Below, piece by piece: positions 42,779 to 53,152 of a stretch of DNA of 54,254 nt. The notes under the pieces are model-generated. The model had not been told where the DNA came from. It searched no databases and saw only the letters and a program-made list of their open reading frames with translations. Source of the DNA: an uncultured Lachnospiraceae bacterium (GTDB lineage: Bacteria; Bacillota; Clostridia; Lachnospirales; Lachnospiraceae); contig CAJTQG010000001.1 in assembly GCA_910578605.1 (NCBI GenBank), positions 85,524 through 139,777 of the forward strand. Direction: 5' to 3'. The stretch's first letter is position 1; each line of letters opens with the position of its first letter. A program made the translations under genes and the position numbers.

Positions 42779-43498
42779 CTAATCCGCTGTTATCCAATTT
42801 TCATATGGTGTCATATGGGAAAGCTTCTTAATCGTTCTCTTTTGGCTTTCATATATCTTATAGAGCTGATATTTTTGGTTTAATTTTTCGTTTACCACTT
42901 TTCCCTCCAAATCCTCTGGCAAATCTTTTTTCTTATAATATTTCCCAAAAAAGTATTGCTGTGCCTTACAATTTGACTGCCGAAAAGCGGCAACCTCCAA
43001 CTCATGAGTCATAATATGATGCTGGTGTCCATACTCTCCCTTTTCATTGTGAGTCACTACCGACTCCCAATCCTTATAGTTTAATACCGTTTCTATATCC
43101 GTTTGAATTTGCTTTTTCCAAAGCCTCCAGTCACTTCGCTTGCCCCCTATTTTATCTGGATAGGATAAAATTAAACCTACATCCCCTGTTGTTTCCATAA
43201 TTTTTTTAAATTCACCAGAACGCACTTCATTATCCCCATTTGTGATACACAAAACGAAATAATCATCCTCTATCAGACCAAATCCTCCCCAAAGAGTCTC
43301 GTCGTCAGGATGTGCCACAATCATCAGCTTTTTGCATTTATCAAGCTTCAAATCGTCCAATTGTTCTTTTGTAATCTCCGGCAAATTTAAATATGGCATC
43401 AACGCCACAACCTTTTTTACACCAAATACCACCAAAGCCAAAACAAGCATAATTCCTACTATGCTTCCGGCTTTCCCTATCCATTTCTTTTTTTTCAT
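42779..43498 (-). CDS. PIG-L family deacetylase, membrane anchored
   Basis: A 239-residue protein with one N-terminal membrane segment (residues 10-32) and a zinc-dependent LmbE/PIG-L deacetylase domain. The metal motif is MIVAHPDDETLWGG near 59-72, and THNEKGEYGHQHHIMTHEL near 150 provides further His ligands. Such enzymes remove acetyl groups from N-acetylglucosamine-like sugars. The location of the domain relative to the membrane cannot be fixed. YfhO and the PMT fusion in this window are also sugar-polymer genes, so a role in envelope polysaccharide is plausible but not shown. Confidence 0.85.
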   Translation of the reverse strand: MKKKKWIGKAGSIVGIMLVLALVVFGVKKVVALMPYLNLPEITKEQLDDLKLDKCKKLMIVAHPDDETLWGGFGLIEDDYFVLCITNGDNEVRSGEFKKIMETTGDVGLILSYPDKIGGKRSDWRLWKKQIQTDIETVLNYKDWESVVTHNEKGEYGHQHHIMTHELEVAAFRQSNCKAQQYFFGKYYKKKDLPEDLEGKVVNEKLNQKYQLYKIYESQKRTIKKLSHMTPYENWITAD

Positions 43499-43746
43499 CT
43501 CAATCTAACCCTTTCCTGCTTGTACTTCTACTTATGTTATCTCATATTCCATGTACTGCATATCTGTTGTAATGGCGAATCCTAACTATAATTATATAGG
43601 TCATAATCACTACAACTTAGAACCCAATGATTCCTTTATTATTATATTACCATGTAACCATCCCCAGGATGATTACAAGTGATACGTTACATTATTATAC
43701 CATACTTTTGTAAAAATACTTCCATAAAATATTCTCTTTAATTCCC

Positions 43747-43774
43747 TTTACTTTTTTGATGAATCTGATAAAAT
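43747..43774 (+). promoter_or_regulatory. possible promoter of yfhO
   Basis: TTTACT (43747-43752), 16 nt, TAAAAT (43769-43774). An alternative TTGATG with TATGCT 17 nt further lies a few nt downstream. The rest of 43499-43914 is AT-rich without a gene. Confidence 0.4.
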
Positions 43775-43914
43775 ATTGTATGCTTGCGTATTACTCCGGC
43801 TATGCAATATGATAATTTTATATCCGATGAACATATAGCCAACGAAAATTGCCATATTTCATAATCGAGTAATATTATAGGATAGGGCAATATATACAGA
43901 AAGGGATGAGATTC

Positions 43915-46431
43915 ATGAAAAACGTAAAAGCTTCAACTAGACAGTCTATTTTTCACTTAACTATCCTTACATTTTTTATCTTTATATTTATCATTTTGTT
44001 ATGTGGAAAAAGTCACTATTTTGCCGCTGTCACAGATTGGTATTCTCAGCACAGTGTTATACCAGATTACTTTCGCAGACAATTCTACAAGACCGGGGAT
44101 TTGCTGCCTCAGTTTAATATGCACTTAGGGGCCGGAGAAAATGCATTTAACTTTGCCTACTATGGCTATTTGAATCCTGTTATTCTCCTAAGCTATTTTT
44201 TGCCCCATGTACCCATGTATCTATATATGATTATATCCAGCATTGGGCTGTACCTTGCTGCAGTATATTTAATGTACATTTGGTTAAAGAACAATCACAC
44301 ACCGGCAAATATTGCTTTTTGCGTCACCTTTTTATTTGCCTTCAGCGGTCCTATGCTCTATCATTTTCACAAACAGATTATGTTTGTCAATTATATGCCC
44401 TTTCTTATTATGGCATTGATTGGCATTGACCGATATTTTGCCACCCGCAGAAGAGGACTGTTTATTTGGAGTATGTTTTTAGCACTGCAGGTCAGTTACT
44501 TTTTTTGCTTTTCTCTTGCCATTGTGACAACGGTATATGGCATTTACAAATATCTGGGCATTGTGAAGAAGCCCTCCTTTAAAAGCTTTTTGGACTGGGG
44601 AGTGGGCTTTGCACTTAGCATGATAAACGCCGTTCTTTTATGTTGCCTGCTTTATGTGCCTGCATTTATGGCGCTGATGAATGGGCGGGGAGAAAATCCG
44701 GCGGGCTCTGCCAATGTTACTTTAAGCAAGCTCATGATACCAAATTTTCATGTTGATTTTATTTTATATGGCTCCTATGGCTTAGGATTGACTTTTTTAG
44801 CAATCGTCTCAGTAGTCTGCGGTTTTTTTGTGCATAAAAAATCCTACTTATTTTTGTGCAGCTCCATCGGCGTATGTACATGTCTGCCTTTTCTTGTATA
44901 TATTTTAAACGGTGCACTGTACATCCGGGGAAAGGCATTGATTCCTTTTCTCCCCCTAGCACTGCTGATGGTGGCATTTTTTATAAAGAATTTTCAAGTA
45001 TTTCACTTTTCAAAAAGATTTTATTCCATACTGGGAGTGGCAGTTATTTTTTTCTCTTTGTTTTCCTCCGTCACATGGGTAGTTGTGGCAGACGTTCTGC
45101 TCACGGGAATCCTGCTTTATGTGGGAAAACACTATAAAACAAGAAAATGGATTGTATATCCCCTGTTGGCTGTTTCTTATTTTATGTGTTTTGTTGTAAA
45201 TCGTGACGAAACACTAGTAGAGAGAGCAAGTGTAAAAAAAGTGTACAGCCCTGATAAATATTCTTTAATACAAAATGCACTAGAGAAGGATGATAGCTTT
45301 TATCGCTCCAATGATTACACTACTGTGCGGGTTACAGAAAATATTATTTATCACAATCGCTATTATCAAACAGGCTTCTACTCCTCTGTGTATAATATTG
45401 ATTATGTTAATTTCTGCCACAGAATGCTGAATCAGCCAATGTCCACTAACAATGACTTTTCGGTTAATAACTGCAATGATATATTTTTTGCACAGCTTAT
45501 GGGAGTGAAATATATTTTGACAAAAACAGGCGAAGTTGCTCCTGTGGGCTATACCCTTATAGACCAATCCGGCTCCTTCTCGCTTTATCAAAATAAAAAT
45601 GTATACTCCCTTGGCTTTACTGCCAAGGAAACTATGGGCATTGAGGAATTTTTATCCTTAAACTCCTATGACAGAAATTATGCTGCCTTAAAATATATTA
45701 TAACAAATGAGACGAAAGAGCATGTATATACCTCACCCTTTGAAGACATAGCCTTTGACCAATCACTTTTGTCCAATTCTTTTCAAAGGGAAGACAATTT
45801 TTATCACATAGCGTTAGATGAGGATAAAACTATTACTCTGCCGCTGCCAGAGCAAAAGAAAGATATTTATATCATTCAATTCCACGTCCGGGAGAGAACG
45901 AAAAAACGAATCAACATTACAATAAACGGAACAAGCAACTCTCTCAGCAACAAGGCTGCTCCCTTTCCAAATGAAAACTTTGCATTTTCTTATCCAATTT
46001 CTGACAGTGACCAATTAAAAGAGTTATCTGTAACCTTTTCTGCCGGTGATTATTACATCAGCAATTTCACAATTCATGGCTGCAATTATGCCGACCTTCT
46101 GGCTGCCGGCAAGGAGCACACCCAGATGGAAAATGTAAAAATCAAGGGAGATAACGAAATTACAGGAACGATTACCTGTGATGAGAATAGAACCTTTATG
46201 ATGACAATACCTTATGATAAGCATTTTACCTTATATGTGGACGGCAAAGAGACAGAATATGAAAAGATGGACACCGCCTTTATCGGAACAAAGCTGACAA
46301 AGGGAACCCATCAAATCCGGCTAGTATACCACGCTCCTGGCTTAAAGCTTGGTATTTTGCTTTGCTGTACAGGATTACTATTGTTTATTTTCCAAATGTG
46401 GATTCAACGAAAATATACGGCACCTGTTTAA
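43915..46431 (+). CDS. YfhO family membrane glycosyltransferase-like protein
   Basis: An 838-residue polytopic GT-C-fold membrane protein of the YfhO family, linked in other Firmicutes to glycosylation of lipoteichoic acid. The N-terminal 20 residues lead to the first membrane segment. DWYSQHSVIPDYFRRQF and GDLLPQFNMHLGAGENAFNFAYYGYLNP form the extracellular loop with conserved acidic residues. Around a dozen membrane helices follow, then an extracellular beta-rich domain from about 480 to 800 and a final helix near 815-832. The ATG at 43915 has AAAGGG 9 nt before it; an ATG at 43906 would add three residues. Its stop codon lies inside the loop of a bidirectional terminator. Confidence 0.88.
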   Translation: MKNVKASTRQSIFHLTILTFFIFIFIILLCGKSHYFAAVTDWYSQHSVIPDYFRRQFYKTGDLLPQFNMHLGAGENAFNFAYYGYLNPVILLSYFLPHVPMYLYMIISSIGLYLAAVYLMYIWLKNNHTPANIAFCVTFLFAFSGPMLYHFHKQIMFVNYMPFLIMALIGIDRYFATRRRGLFIWSMFLALQVSYFFCFSLAIVTTVYGIYKYLGIVKKPSFKSFLDWGVGFALSMINAVLLCCLLYVPAFMALMNGRGENPAGSANVTLSKLMIPNFHVDFILYGSYGLGLTFLAIVSVVCGFFVHKKSYLFLCSSIGVCTCLPFLVYILNGALYIRGKALIPFLPLALLMVAFFIKNFQVFHFSKRFYSILGVAVIFFSLFSSVTWVVVADVLLTGILLYVGKHYKTRKWIVYPLLAVSYFMCFVVNRDETLVERASVKKVYSPDKYSLIQNALEKDDSFYRSNDYTTVRVTENIIYHNRYYQTGFYSSVYNIDYVNFCHRMLNQPMSTNNDFSVNNCNDIFFAQLMGVKYILTKTGEVAPVGYTLIDQSGSFSLYQNKNVYSLGFTAKETMGIEEFLSLNSYDRNYAALKYIITNETKEHVYTSPFEDIAFDQSLLSNSFQREDNFYHIALDEDKTITLPLPEQKKDIYIIQFHVRERTKKRINITINGTSNSLSNKAAPFPNENFAFSYPISDSDQLKELSVTFSAGDYYISNFTIHGCNYADLLAAGKEHTQMENVKIKGDNEITGTITCDENRTFMMTIPYDKHFTLYVDGKETEYEKMDTAFIGTKLTKGTHQIRLVYHAPGLKLGILLCCTGLLLFIFQMWIQRKYTAPV

Positions 46432-46443
46432 AGGTGCCGTATA
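46414..46443. terminator. bidirectional terminator overlapping the yfhO stop codon
   Basis: A 12-bp perfect inverted repeat of TATACGGCACCT (46414-46425 with 46432-46443), loop of six. The TAA stop of yfhO occupies the loop and the adjacent first base of the stem. It is shared with the convergent ABC permease gene. Confidence 0.8.
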
Positions 46444-46449
46444 CATTAT

Positions 46450-49029
46450 TTATATATTTTCCTGCCGAATGGTTTCAATAATATTTTGTTTTCTAATTCT
46501 TGCTATAGAATATTTCATAATCCCAAACAAAAGCAAAATCACTGCCGCCGATGCCAGCAGCATTCCTCCAATCGGAGGCTGAAACTTCAGTGACAGTTCC
46601 TTTGCAAGCATTTTATAAAAAATATAACATAGAGCATTGCCTGCAAGAAGCCCCGTTAGTAGAGCAAATCCGCCATAGAAGACACTTTCCAGCCCTATCA
46701 TCCGATTAAATTCTCTCTTTGTCATTCCAATGGAGGATAACATGGCAAATTCCATACTTCTAAGCTCCATACTTGTTGTAATTGTATTAAAAATATTGGT
46801 TATGCCAATCAGAGAAATGACTGTCATAAAACCATATAAAAATATCTCAATTACTAAATAAAGAGACTGTTCTTCCCGTTTTTGCTGTTCCACATTATGA
46901 ATCACGGAATTAGAAATATTAAGCTGCTCCACAAAAAGCTCCTGAAGCTCATCGGCATTTTCACAGTCAATAAATATTTGTCTCACATCTGATGTGGTAT
47001 TGGGAATATTTTTCTCCAACCACTCATCACAGACAATAAAACATCCATTTGAATAATAATTTTTTTCTAAACCAAAGGGACGTTCCTGGGTAATCCCTGT
47101 CACCTTAATCTGCCTTTGAGACTCATTTCCAGATGAGGACTCAATCTTCTCCCCAACTTCCTTCACCTCTATCACATCACCCACATGATAGTCAAATATC
47201 TTAAAAAAGATATTTTTATTGCTTTCCTCATCATAGTACAGCCCATTGTTAATTAAAATTGCTCCTTCTTTTGCATCATCTAGAGATATACCTAGCTTTT
47301 TCGTATATTTTTCATATTCTCGATTTCCAATAGAATACACGTTAATATAATTACTATACTTCTCTTCATACCTATATTCAGATGACAATTTTGCGCCCCC
47401 GACAATTTCAAAGCTGCAGGAATTCAAGACAGAAAATCTATTGACTCTCTCCGTATTCTCAAGAATTTTTATTACCTCCTCCATCATATCATCCCCGCCG
47501 GATTCCTCATCAAAATAAATACTTAAGCTGTAGTTTGTACTGTTGTAAAACTGGGCACTCTTAAAAATCAAATTCATAAATCCATATAGTGCCACAAACA
47601 TAGTAACGCTGGCAGCTATGGAAATGACAGACACCCGATATTTTCGCTTATTCCTTTTTCTATTTTTATAGGCAAGCACACCACCTATACCAAAAAGTTT
47701 GTTTATCACCTTTGGAGACTTTAATTTCTTTGGATGTAACGGCACATCTCCCGCTCCGCTTATGGCTATAATAGGCGATACTTTGGCAGCCTTTTTCGCC
47801 GGTCTTCTGGCCGAAAAATAAATAGTAACAACAGAGAGAACAAAGGCTGCCAAAATTCCTAACAGGGAAGGACTGAATAGCAAGGTAAGTTCTAAAGCTT
47901 CTCCAATCAATGCACCAACAACCTTCAACAGAATATAGCAAGCTGCACTTCCGCATATGATACCTATAGGAATACTTACTGTACCTAGCAAAAAGGCTTC
48001 ATAATAAACATTATTTAATATCTGTCTAGGGGTTGCTCCCACAGATGCCAACATTCCATATTGCTTCATTTTTTCTGTAATAGAAATGGAAAAACTGTTG
48101 CTGATACAAAATGCCGATGTAAAAACAATAATTGCCATTACAACAAGAGACATTTTAAAAATCACTGACAAGATTCCAGAATCAAAGCTTAATGTTTCGT
48201 ATTGAATTAATCGCTTATGGTCATTAAAAAGATAGGTATTGTTTTGCTGCTTTTCCAACAGCTCTGGGTCTATGCCTAATATTTGACTTAGCGCTTTCTC
48301 TTGTTTTTTTATTCCTGCTTTTGTGAAACGGGTGTAGATATCCACCCCGTCATAAAAATTCTCACTATTTTGAAAAAGGGTGTCAGACAAGCAGGTCACC
48401 ACTGTATATCCTGGTGCAGTTCTGTTCTCCTCGCTGTAAGATAATCTTTCACAAACCCCAACAATAGTATAAGTCTGTGTGCCTGTCTCCTTCCATGTTT
48501 CTTCTGGAAGATAAGGATTTTGCTGGTTCAGCACATCCCCTCCACTGTATCGTTTGCCAATCTTCAACGTGAGTGTATTGCCAATTTCATAGGACACGCC
48601 CCCATTTGATTTAATATGAGAGGAAATCACTAACTCCTTTTCATTTTGAGGAAGACGCCCTGCCTTTAAGGTAAGACTGGAATTATGGAAAGCGTTTTTA
48701 TCCATAGCCTCCACATACAGATAAGGCTTCTCCTTATTTACTCCCCCCTCCAATTTTGCGTAGCCGAGCCCTACCATCTCATAGAAGCTTTCCACGTTGC
48801 GGTTCTCTCTTATTTTATCCAGCTCATCTGCAGGCACCTGCAGGAAGCTATAATGCCAGTCTCCTGTATTTTCCTTTTCATATAAAATCATACTTTTCTG
48901 AAAGCTTGTGACAAAGGTTGCCACTGCTGTCAGCAGGGAGGTGGCAAGAATAATTCCTATGATGGTCACCACAGTTCTCTTCTTGTTGCATTTTAAATTA
49001 TTTTTTGTCAATCTATTCATCAGCTTCAT
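46450..49029 (-). CDS. FtsX-type ABC transporter permease
   Basis: An 859-residue permease with two FtsX-like modules. A first membrane helix near 20-42 is followed by a large extracellular part, then three helices near 285-400. A second half (from about 450) repeats the plan, ending in three helices near 735-850. This is the MacB/YtrF-like exporter arrangement used for peptides, antibiotics or lipoproteins. It is encoded just behind its ATPase. The neighbouring two-component system probably controls it, as in peptide-antibiotic resistance modules, though no bacitracin or other substrate can be deduced. AGGAGGAGGGAG lies just before the ATG. Confidence 0.9.
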   Translation of the reverse strand: MKLMNRLTKNNLKCNKKRTVVTIIGIILATSLLTAVATFVTSFQKSMILYEKENTGDWHYSFLQVPADELDKIRENRNVESFYEMVGLGYAKLEGGVNKEKPYLYVEAMDKNAFHNSSLTLKAGRLPQNEKELVISSHIKSNGGVSYEIGNTLTLKIGKRYSGGDVLNQQNPYLPEETWKETGTQTYTIVGVCERLSYSEENRTAPGYTVVTCLSDTLFQNSENFYDGVDIYTRFTKAGIKKQEKALSQILGIDPELLEKQQNNTYLFNDHKRLIQYETLSFDSGILSVIFKMSLVVMAIIVFTSAFCISNSFSISITEKMKQYGMLASVGATPRQILNNVYYEAFLLGTVSIPIGIICGSAACYILLKVVGALIGEALELTLLFSPSLLGILAAFVLSVVTIYFSARRPAKKAAKVSPIIAISGAGDVPLHPKKLKSPKVINKLFGIGGVLAYKNRKRNKRKYRVSVISIAASVTMFVALYGFMNLIFKSAQFYNSTNYSLSIYFDEESGGDDMMEEVIKILENTERVNRFSVLNSCSFEIVGGAKLSSEYRYEEKYSNYINVYSIGNREYEKYTKKLGISLDDAKEGAILINNGLYYDEESNKNIFFKIFDYHVGDVIEVKEVGEKIESSSGNESQRQIKVTGITQERPFGLEKNYYSNGCFIVCDEWLEKNIPNTTSDVRQIFIDCENADELQELFVEQLNISNSVIHNVEQQKREEQSLYLVIEIFLYGFMTVISLIGITNIFNTITTSMELRSMEFAMLSSIGMTKREFNRMIGLESVFYGGFALLTGLLAGNALCYIFYKMLAKELSLKFQPPIGGMLLASAAVILLLFGIMKYSIARIRKQNIIETIRQENI

Positions 49030-49043
49030 AGTTCTCCCTCCTC

Positions 49044-49706
49044 CTATGCAAGCCGTCCATCTTCAATGTGAAGAACTCTGTCGGCAATCTTTGCAATTTC
49101 CAAATTATGGGTAATCATAATAATCGTCTGTTTATATTTCTTGTTAGAAATTTTCAACAGCTCTACAATCTCATCGCTTGACTTACTGTCAAGATTACCT
49201 GTTGGCTCGTCTGCCAGCACGATAGCCGGATGATTGATCAGCGCTCTGCCTATGGAAACTCTCTGTTGCTGTCCTCCAGATAATTGATTGGGAAGGTGCT
49301 GGATTCTATCTGACAAACCCAAATCCCTTATTAAATCGGTCAGTCTTTTTTCATCCACTATCTTTCCGTCCAGCTCACAGGGAAGTGTTATATTTTCCTT
49401 GACGTTTAAAATGGGAATCAGATTATAAAACTGATAAATCAATCCCACCTGTCTGCGCCTAAACACTGCCAGCTTATCATGATTTAACTTATAAATATCT
49501 TCCCCCTGTATAAATACCTTACCGCTTGTAGGATAATCCACGCCTCCAAGCAAATGTAACAATGTTGATTTTCCGCTTCCGGAAGCTCCCACAATTGCCA
49601 CAAATTCTCCCTGCTCCACACTTAGAGATACATCATTTACCGCCATTACCCTGTTGTCACCGCTGCCATATTGCTTTGTAAGATGTTCTGTTCGTAAAAT
49701 TTCCAT
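49044..49706 (-). CDS. ABC transporter ATP-binding protein (MacB/LolD type)
   Basis: A 220-residue ATPase for the FtsX permease. Walker A GASGSGKSTLLHLLGGVDYPTSG is near 36, the Q-loop is in IYQFYNLIP, the signature LSGGQQQRVSIGRALI is near 143 and Walker B LADEPTGNLDSK is near 163, with switch His in MITHN. AAAGGAG lies 8 nt before the ATG. It lies 114 nt behind the histidine kinase gene. A direct repeat upstream (49816-49831) may be the response regulator site. Confidence 0.95.
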   Translation of the reverse strand: MEILRTEHLTKQYGSGDNRVMAVNDVSLSVEQGEFVAIVGASGSGKSTLLHLLGGVDYPTSGKVFIQGEDIYKLNHDKLAVFRRRQVGLIYQFYNLIPILNVKENITLPCELDGKIVDEKRLTDLIRDLGLSDRIQHLPNQLSGGQQQRVSIGRALINHPAIVLADEPTGNLDSKSSDEIVELLKISNKKYKQTIIMITHNLEIAKIADRVLHIEDGRLA

Positions 49707-49815
49707 TTTCCATACTCCTTTTCTTTTTAAGATTTTTTTATCTGCTCCCAGATCTCAAATCTTCGCAAGATACCAGTTACAGATATTGATTTGTCTTTAT
49801 CTTACCCCTGGAAAA

Positions 49816-49831
49816 TGACATTATGGTGACA
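49816..49831 (-). promoter_or_regulatory. possible response-regulator binding repeat
   Basis: On the minus strand TGTCACC and TGTCATT start 11 nt apart (plus-strand TGACA at 49827-49831 and 49816-49820). The spacing is what OmpR-type regulators use. The repeat overlaps the histidine kinase stop codon and lies about 110 nt before the ATPase gene. Confidence 0.4.
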
Positions 49832-51065
49832 AAATATATTTTATGATAAAAGAATTATATCCATTTTTTGATAATACTGACAAATAAGCCCCCTGCTTTT
49901 CTAAAATGGCCTTTGCTAATGGCAGCCCGATTCCAATACTGTTCTCCTCAAATTTTCCTTCACTGTAATACCTCTCAAAAATTTGCTGCTGCTGCTTTTG
50001 AGTGAGAGGCTCTCCCTTGTTGGTCACGGTAATGGATGTATATACATCGTTCTGCTGCAATTGTATCCAAACACTCTCACCGCTTTCACTGTGCTCAATG
50101 GCATTTTTCAAAATATTTTGCAGCGCCTCCCTGTTCCAATTGAAGTCCCCCACAATAAAAATAGCTTTATCCTTAGATTCGTACTTTACTGTTATCCCCT
50201 TTAACTCTGCCATTACCTCAAGATTTTCAATCGCCTGGCAAATCATCTTATCCAAGGAAATTTCCACCCTCTCAAAGTTCACCACTCCTGCGTCTAGTCT
50301 TGAGAGCTTGAGCATAGCAATAATCATCCACCTCATTCCTGTTACCTGCTTTGCTATCTCTTTGATAAACTTATCTTTTGTAATCTTGTCCATATCTGGA
50401 TTGTCCATAATATTGTCAAGCAAGATTTGCGCCGAGGTGAGAGGTGTCTTTAATTGATGAGAAATATCAGACACCGACTCCGCCAAGGCCACCTTTCTAT
50501 TTCCGGCAATTCTAGCCTGCTCCTTCAGCATAATGGTAAGCTTATACATATGATTCTTCAGGCTGCTCAGCTCGTCCTCGGAATTATCTGACAAATCCAG
50601 ATTATAGTCTCCATCAGAAATCCTATCCATATAATTTTCCAAATAAAACAATTCTTTCTGTCTTTTTTTCAAGTATAAAACAAAAATGGTTATCAATATT
50701 ATTTCAACCATAAGAAAAAGGCCCACTCCGGCAAATATAGCCAGCCTGTGGGCCGATTGCATTTCTTTCATATAATAGACGGAATTGTCAATGCCATACT
50801 TCTCCAATTCCGCTTTCAAGTCTGCTTGTTTTCTGTCAGATATCTCCTTGTCATAATTTAATGCCCGCACCAATTCTGCTAAATCCACCTGTGGGTACTG
50901 CTCCGCCACAGACTCCAGCATATATAGGACAGCTTCATTTTCTCTTTTCTTCCACCAGCTGTCAAATAGGCTCATCATTACAATAAAGCTAAGCATTACA
51001 ATGCAGGAGCTTATTGCCATAGCAACAATATATTTTTTTGCTTGTTTATTTTGATAAGTATTCAT
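49821..51065 (-). CDS. sensor histidine kinase
   Basis: A 414-residue membrane kinase. One membrane segment lies near 14-34 and a second near 113-132, bounding an extracellular loop of about 75 residues. A HAMP-like region follows, and the phosphorylated His is near 203 (DISHQLKTPLTSA). The ATPase N-box (LQNILKNAIEHSESG) and a G-box (SIGIGLPLAKAIL) are intact. Its first codon overlaps the regulator's stop (ATGA). Together with the ABC pair it forms one module that likely senses an envelope-active compound (inference). Confidence 0.93.
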   Translation of the reverse strand: MNTYQNKQAKKYIVAMAISSCIVMLSFIVMMSLFDSWWKKRENEAVLYMLESVAEQYPQVDLAELVRALNYDKEISDRKQADLKAELEKYGIDNSVYYMKEMQSAHRLAIFAGVGLFLMVEIILITIFVLYLKKRQKELFYLENYMDRISDGDYNLDLSDNSEDELSSLKNHMYKLTIMLKEQARIAGNRKVALAESVSDISHQLKTPLTSAQILLDNIMDNPDMDKITKDKFIKEIAKQVTGMRWMIIAMLKLSRLDAGVVNFERVEISLDKMICQAIENLEVMAELKGITVKYESKDKAIFIVGDFNWNREALQNILKNAIEHSESGESVWIQLQQNDVYTSITVTNKGEPLTQKQQQQIFERYYSEGKFEENSIGIGLPLAKAILEKQGAYLSVLSKNGYNSFIIKYILSP

Positions 51066-51730
51066 TTTCCTTCCCCCAGCCTGTAGCCCACACCCCGCAC
51101 TGTCTCAATAATGGAATTATCCACATCTCCAATTTTCTCCCGCAGCCGCTTCATTGTCACTGTCAAAGTATTATCATTCACAAAATTGCCTGAAAAATCC
51201 CATACATTTGCAAGTATTTCCTCACGGGTAAACAGCTTTTTCGGGTAGGAGAACATCATCTGTAAAATCTGAAATTCCAGCTTTGTCACCTTAATTTCCT
51301 CCCTGCCCCTGTAAACCTTTACAGCCTCCACGTCAAGCCTGAGCTGTCCCCAAACAAGCTGTTCTTCCTTTCCGCTTCGCCGCAGAACGTTTTTGATTCT
51401 AGCCAGCAGTTCTCTGTTTCTAAAAGGTTTGATAATATAGTCCTCCGCCCCCAGTTCAAAGCCATTGACCACATCTTTCTCCTCATCCTTGGCTGTGAGA
51501 AAAATAACCGGAGCCAAATCCTTTTCCTGCAAATATTTGCACAGGTCATAGCCGCTCCCATCAGGAAGCCCAATATCCAACAACACTAAATCTACCATTG
51601 TCCGCTCCAGCTCCCTCTTTGCCAGCGTTATATTTGTAGCCGTTAAAACTTCAAACTGCTCCTCCTTTAAAAAATATTCCAATCCCATAATTATGGAGGA
51701 ATTGTCTTCTACAAGCAGTATTCGCGCCAT
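51062..51730 (-). CDS. OmpR-family response regulator
   Basis: A 222-residue regulator. The receiver carries the acidic pair in VEDNSS, the phosphoacceptor Asp near 52 (LLDIGLPDGSG), the Thr in LTAKD and the Lys in IIKPF. The C-terminal winged helix (FTREEILANVWDFSGNFVNDN) binds DNA. AAAGGA lies 7 nt before the ATG. It is the first gene of the two-component and ABC cluster. The repeat before the ATPase gene is a likely binding site (inference). Confidence 0.95.
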   Translation of the reverse strand: MARILLVEDNSSIIMGLEYFLKEEQFEVLTATNITLAKRELERTMVDLVLLDIGLPDGSGYDLCKYLQEKDLAPVIFLTAKDEEKDVVNGFELGAEDYIIKPFRNRELLARIKNVLRRSGKEEQLVWGQLRLDVEAVKVYRGREEIKVTKLEFQILQMMFSYPKKLFTREEILANVWDFSGNFVNDNTLTVTMKRLREKIGDVDNSIIETVRGVGYRLGEGK

Positions 51731-51791
51731 TCTGCCATCCTTTCATTGCTTTACCCCACAAGAGCAGCTATTAACCTGTGATTAATTTGTT

Positions 51792-53066
51792 TTACCGTAA
51801 AATAATATCACTTCTCTTCGGGCCGTTTGATACCATCTTTACCGGCACCTCCAGCTCCTTCTCTATAAATTCAATATAAGCCCTGCAATTCTGCGGCAAA
51901 TCCTCGTACTTTTTAATACCCCGAATATCCGTCTTCCATCCCGGAAGCACTTTATACACAGGTTTTGCTTTTTTCAGCTTTGTAGTAGTTGGAAAATCTT
52001 TAGTAACCTGGCCGTCTATCTCATAGCCTACACAGACTGGAATTTCGTCCAAATAGCCAAGTACATCCAACACAGTAATGACTGCCTGGGTAGCTCCCTG
52101 CATTTTACAGCCGTATCTGCTTGCCACTGCGTCAAACCATCCCATACGTCTTGGCCGTCCTGTGGTAGCGCCAAATTCTCCGCCGTCACCACCACGTTTT
52201 CTTAACTCATCTGCCTCGTCCCCAAAAATCTCGCTGACAAACTCTCCTGCACCCACTGCACTAGAATATGCCTTTACTACTGTAATAATCTCCTTGATTT
52301 CATATGGAGGAATCCCTGCTCCAATTGCTCCGTAGGATGCCAATGTGGAGGAGGAGGTTACCATAGGATAAATTCCAAAATCCGGATCCTTCAATGTTCC
52401 AAGCTGTCCCTCCAGCAATATGTTTTTGCCCTGTTTGATGGCCTCCTGCAAATAGGCAGCAGTGTCGCATACATAAGGTTTTACCATCTCTCCATATTCA
52501 TGCAATGTGTCTAACAGTTCTATTTTATCAATAGGCGGCTTATGATATAAATGCTCCAAAATAACATTTTTCAGTTCACAAACTCTCTCCACTTTTTCTA
52601 CTAATAGTTCCTCATCAAATAATTCAGAAACTTGAAATCCAATCTTAGAATATTTATCGGAATAAAATGGAGCAATACCTGATTTCGTTGAGCCAAAAGA
52701 TTTGCCCCCCAATCGTTCCTCCTCATACTGGTCAAATAAAATATGATAAGGCATTACAATCTGTGCTCTATCTGATACTAATATTTTGGGTTTAGGCACA
52801 CCTTTCTTTACAATCTCATTGACCTCCTGGAAAAGTGCAGGTATGCTGAATGCCACGCCATTACCAATAATGCTGGTTGTGTGATTATAGAATACTCCAG
52901 ACGGCAAAATATGCAGTGCAAATTTACCATAATCATTGACAATGGTATGTCCTGCATTGCTTCCACCTTGAAAACGAACGATAATATCTGACGTTTCTCC
53001 CAGCATATCTGTAATTTTGCCTTTTCCCTCATCTCCCCAGTTTGCACCTACTACTGCTCTAACCAT
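51792..53066 (-). CDS. purA: adenylosuccinate synthetase
   Basis: A 424-residue enzyme that joins IMP and aspartate using GTP, the first committed step to AMP. GANWGDEGKGKITDML is the N-terminal GTP loop with the catalytic Asp, and GGSNAGHTIV, FGSTKSGIAPFYSDKYSK and GATTGRPRRMGWFD are all family landmarks. GGAGG lies 6 nt before the ATG and a promoter lies at 53153-53181. No PurR box is obvious. Confidence 0.96.
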   Translation of the reverse strand: MVRAVVGANWGDEGKGKITDMLGETSDIIVRFQGGSNAGHTIVNDYGKFALHILPSGVFYNHTTSIIGNGVAFSIPALFQEVNEIVKKGVPKPKILVSDRAQIVMPYHILFDQYEEERLGGKSFGSTKSGIAPFYSDKYSKIGFQVSELFDEELLVEKVERVCELKNVILEHLYHKPPIDKIELLDTLHEYGEMVKPYVCDTAAYLQEAIKQGKNILLEGQLGTLKDPDFGIYPMVTSSSTLASYGAIGAGIPPYEIKEIITVVKAYSSAVGAGEFVSEIFGDEADELRKRGGDGGEFGATTGRPRRMGWFDAVASRYGCKMQGATQAVITVLDVLGYLDEIPVCVGYEIDGQVTKDFPTTTKLKKAKPVYKVLPGWKTDIRGIKKYEDLPQNCRAYIEFIEKELEVPVKMVSNGPKRSDIILR

Positions 53067-53152
53067 ATGTTACCTCCATTTTTCATTGCTCCAGACTTCT
53101 TTGTCTTTATTATCTTACTTTGTTATTATTTGTATTACAATTTCCACTATTA

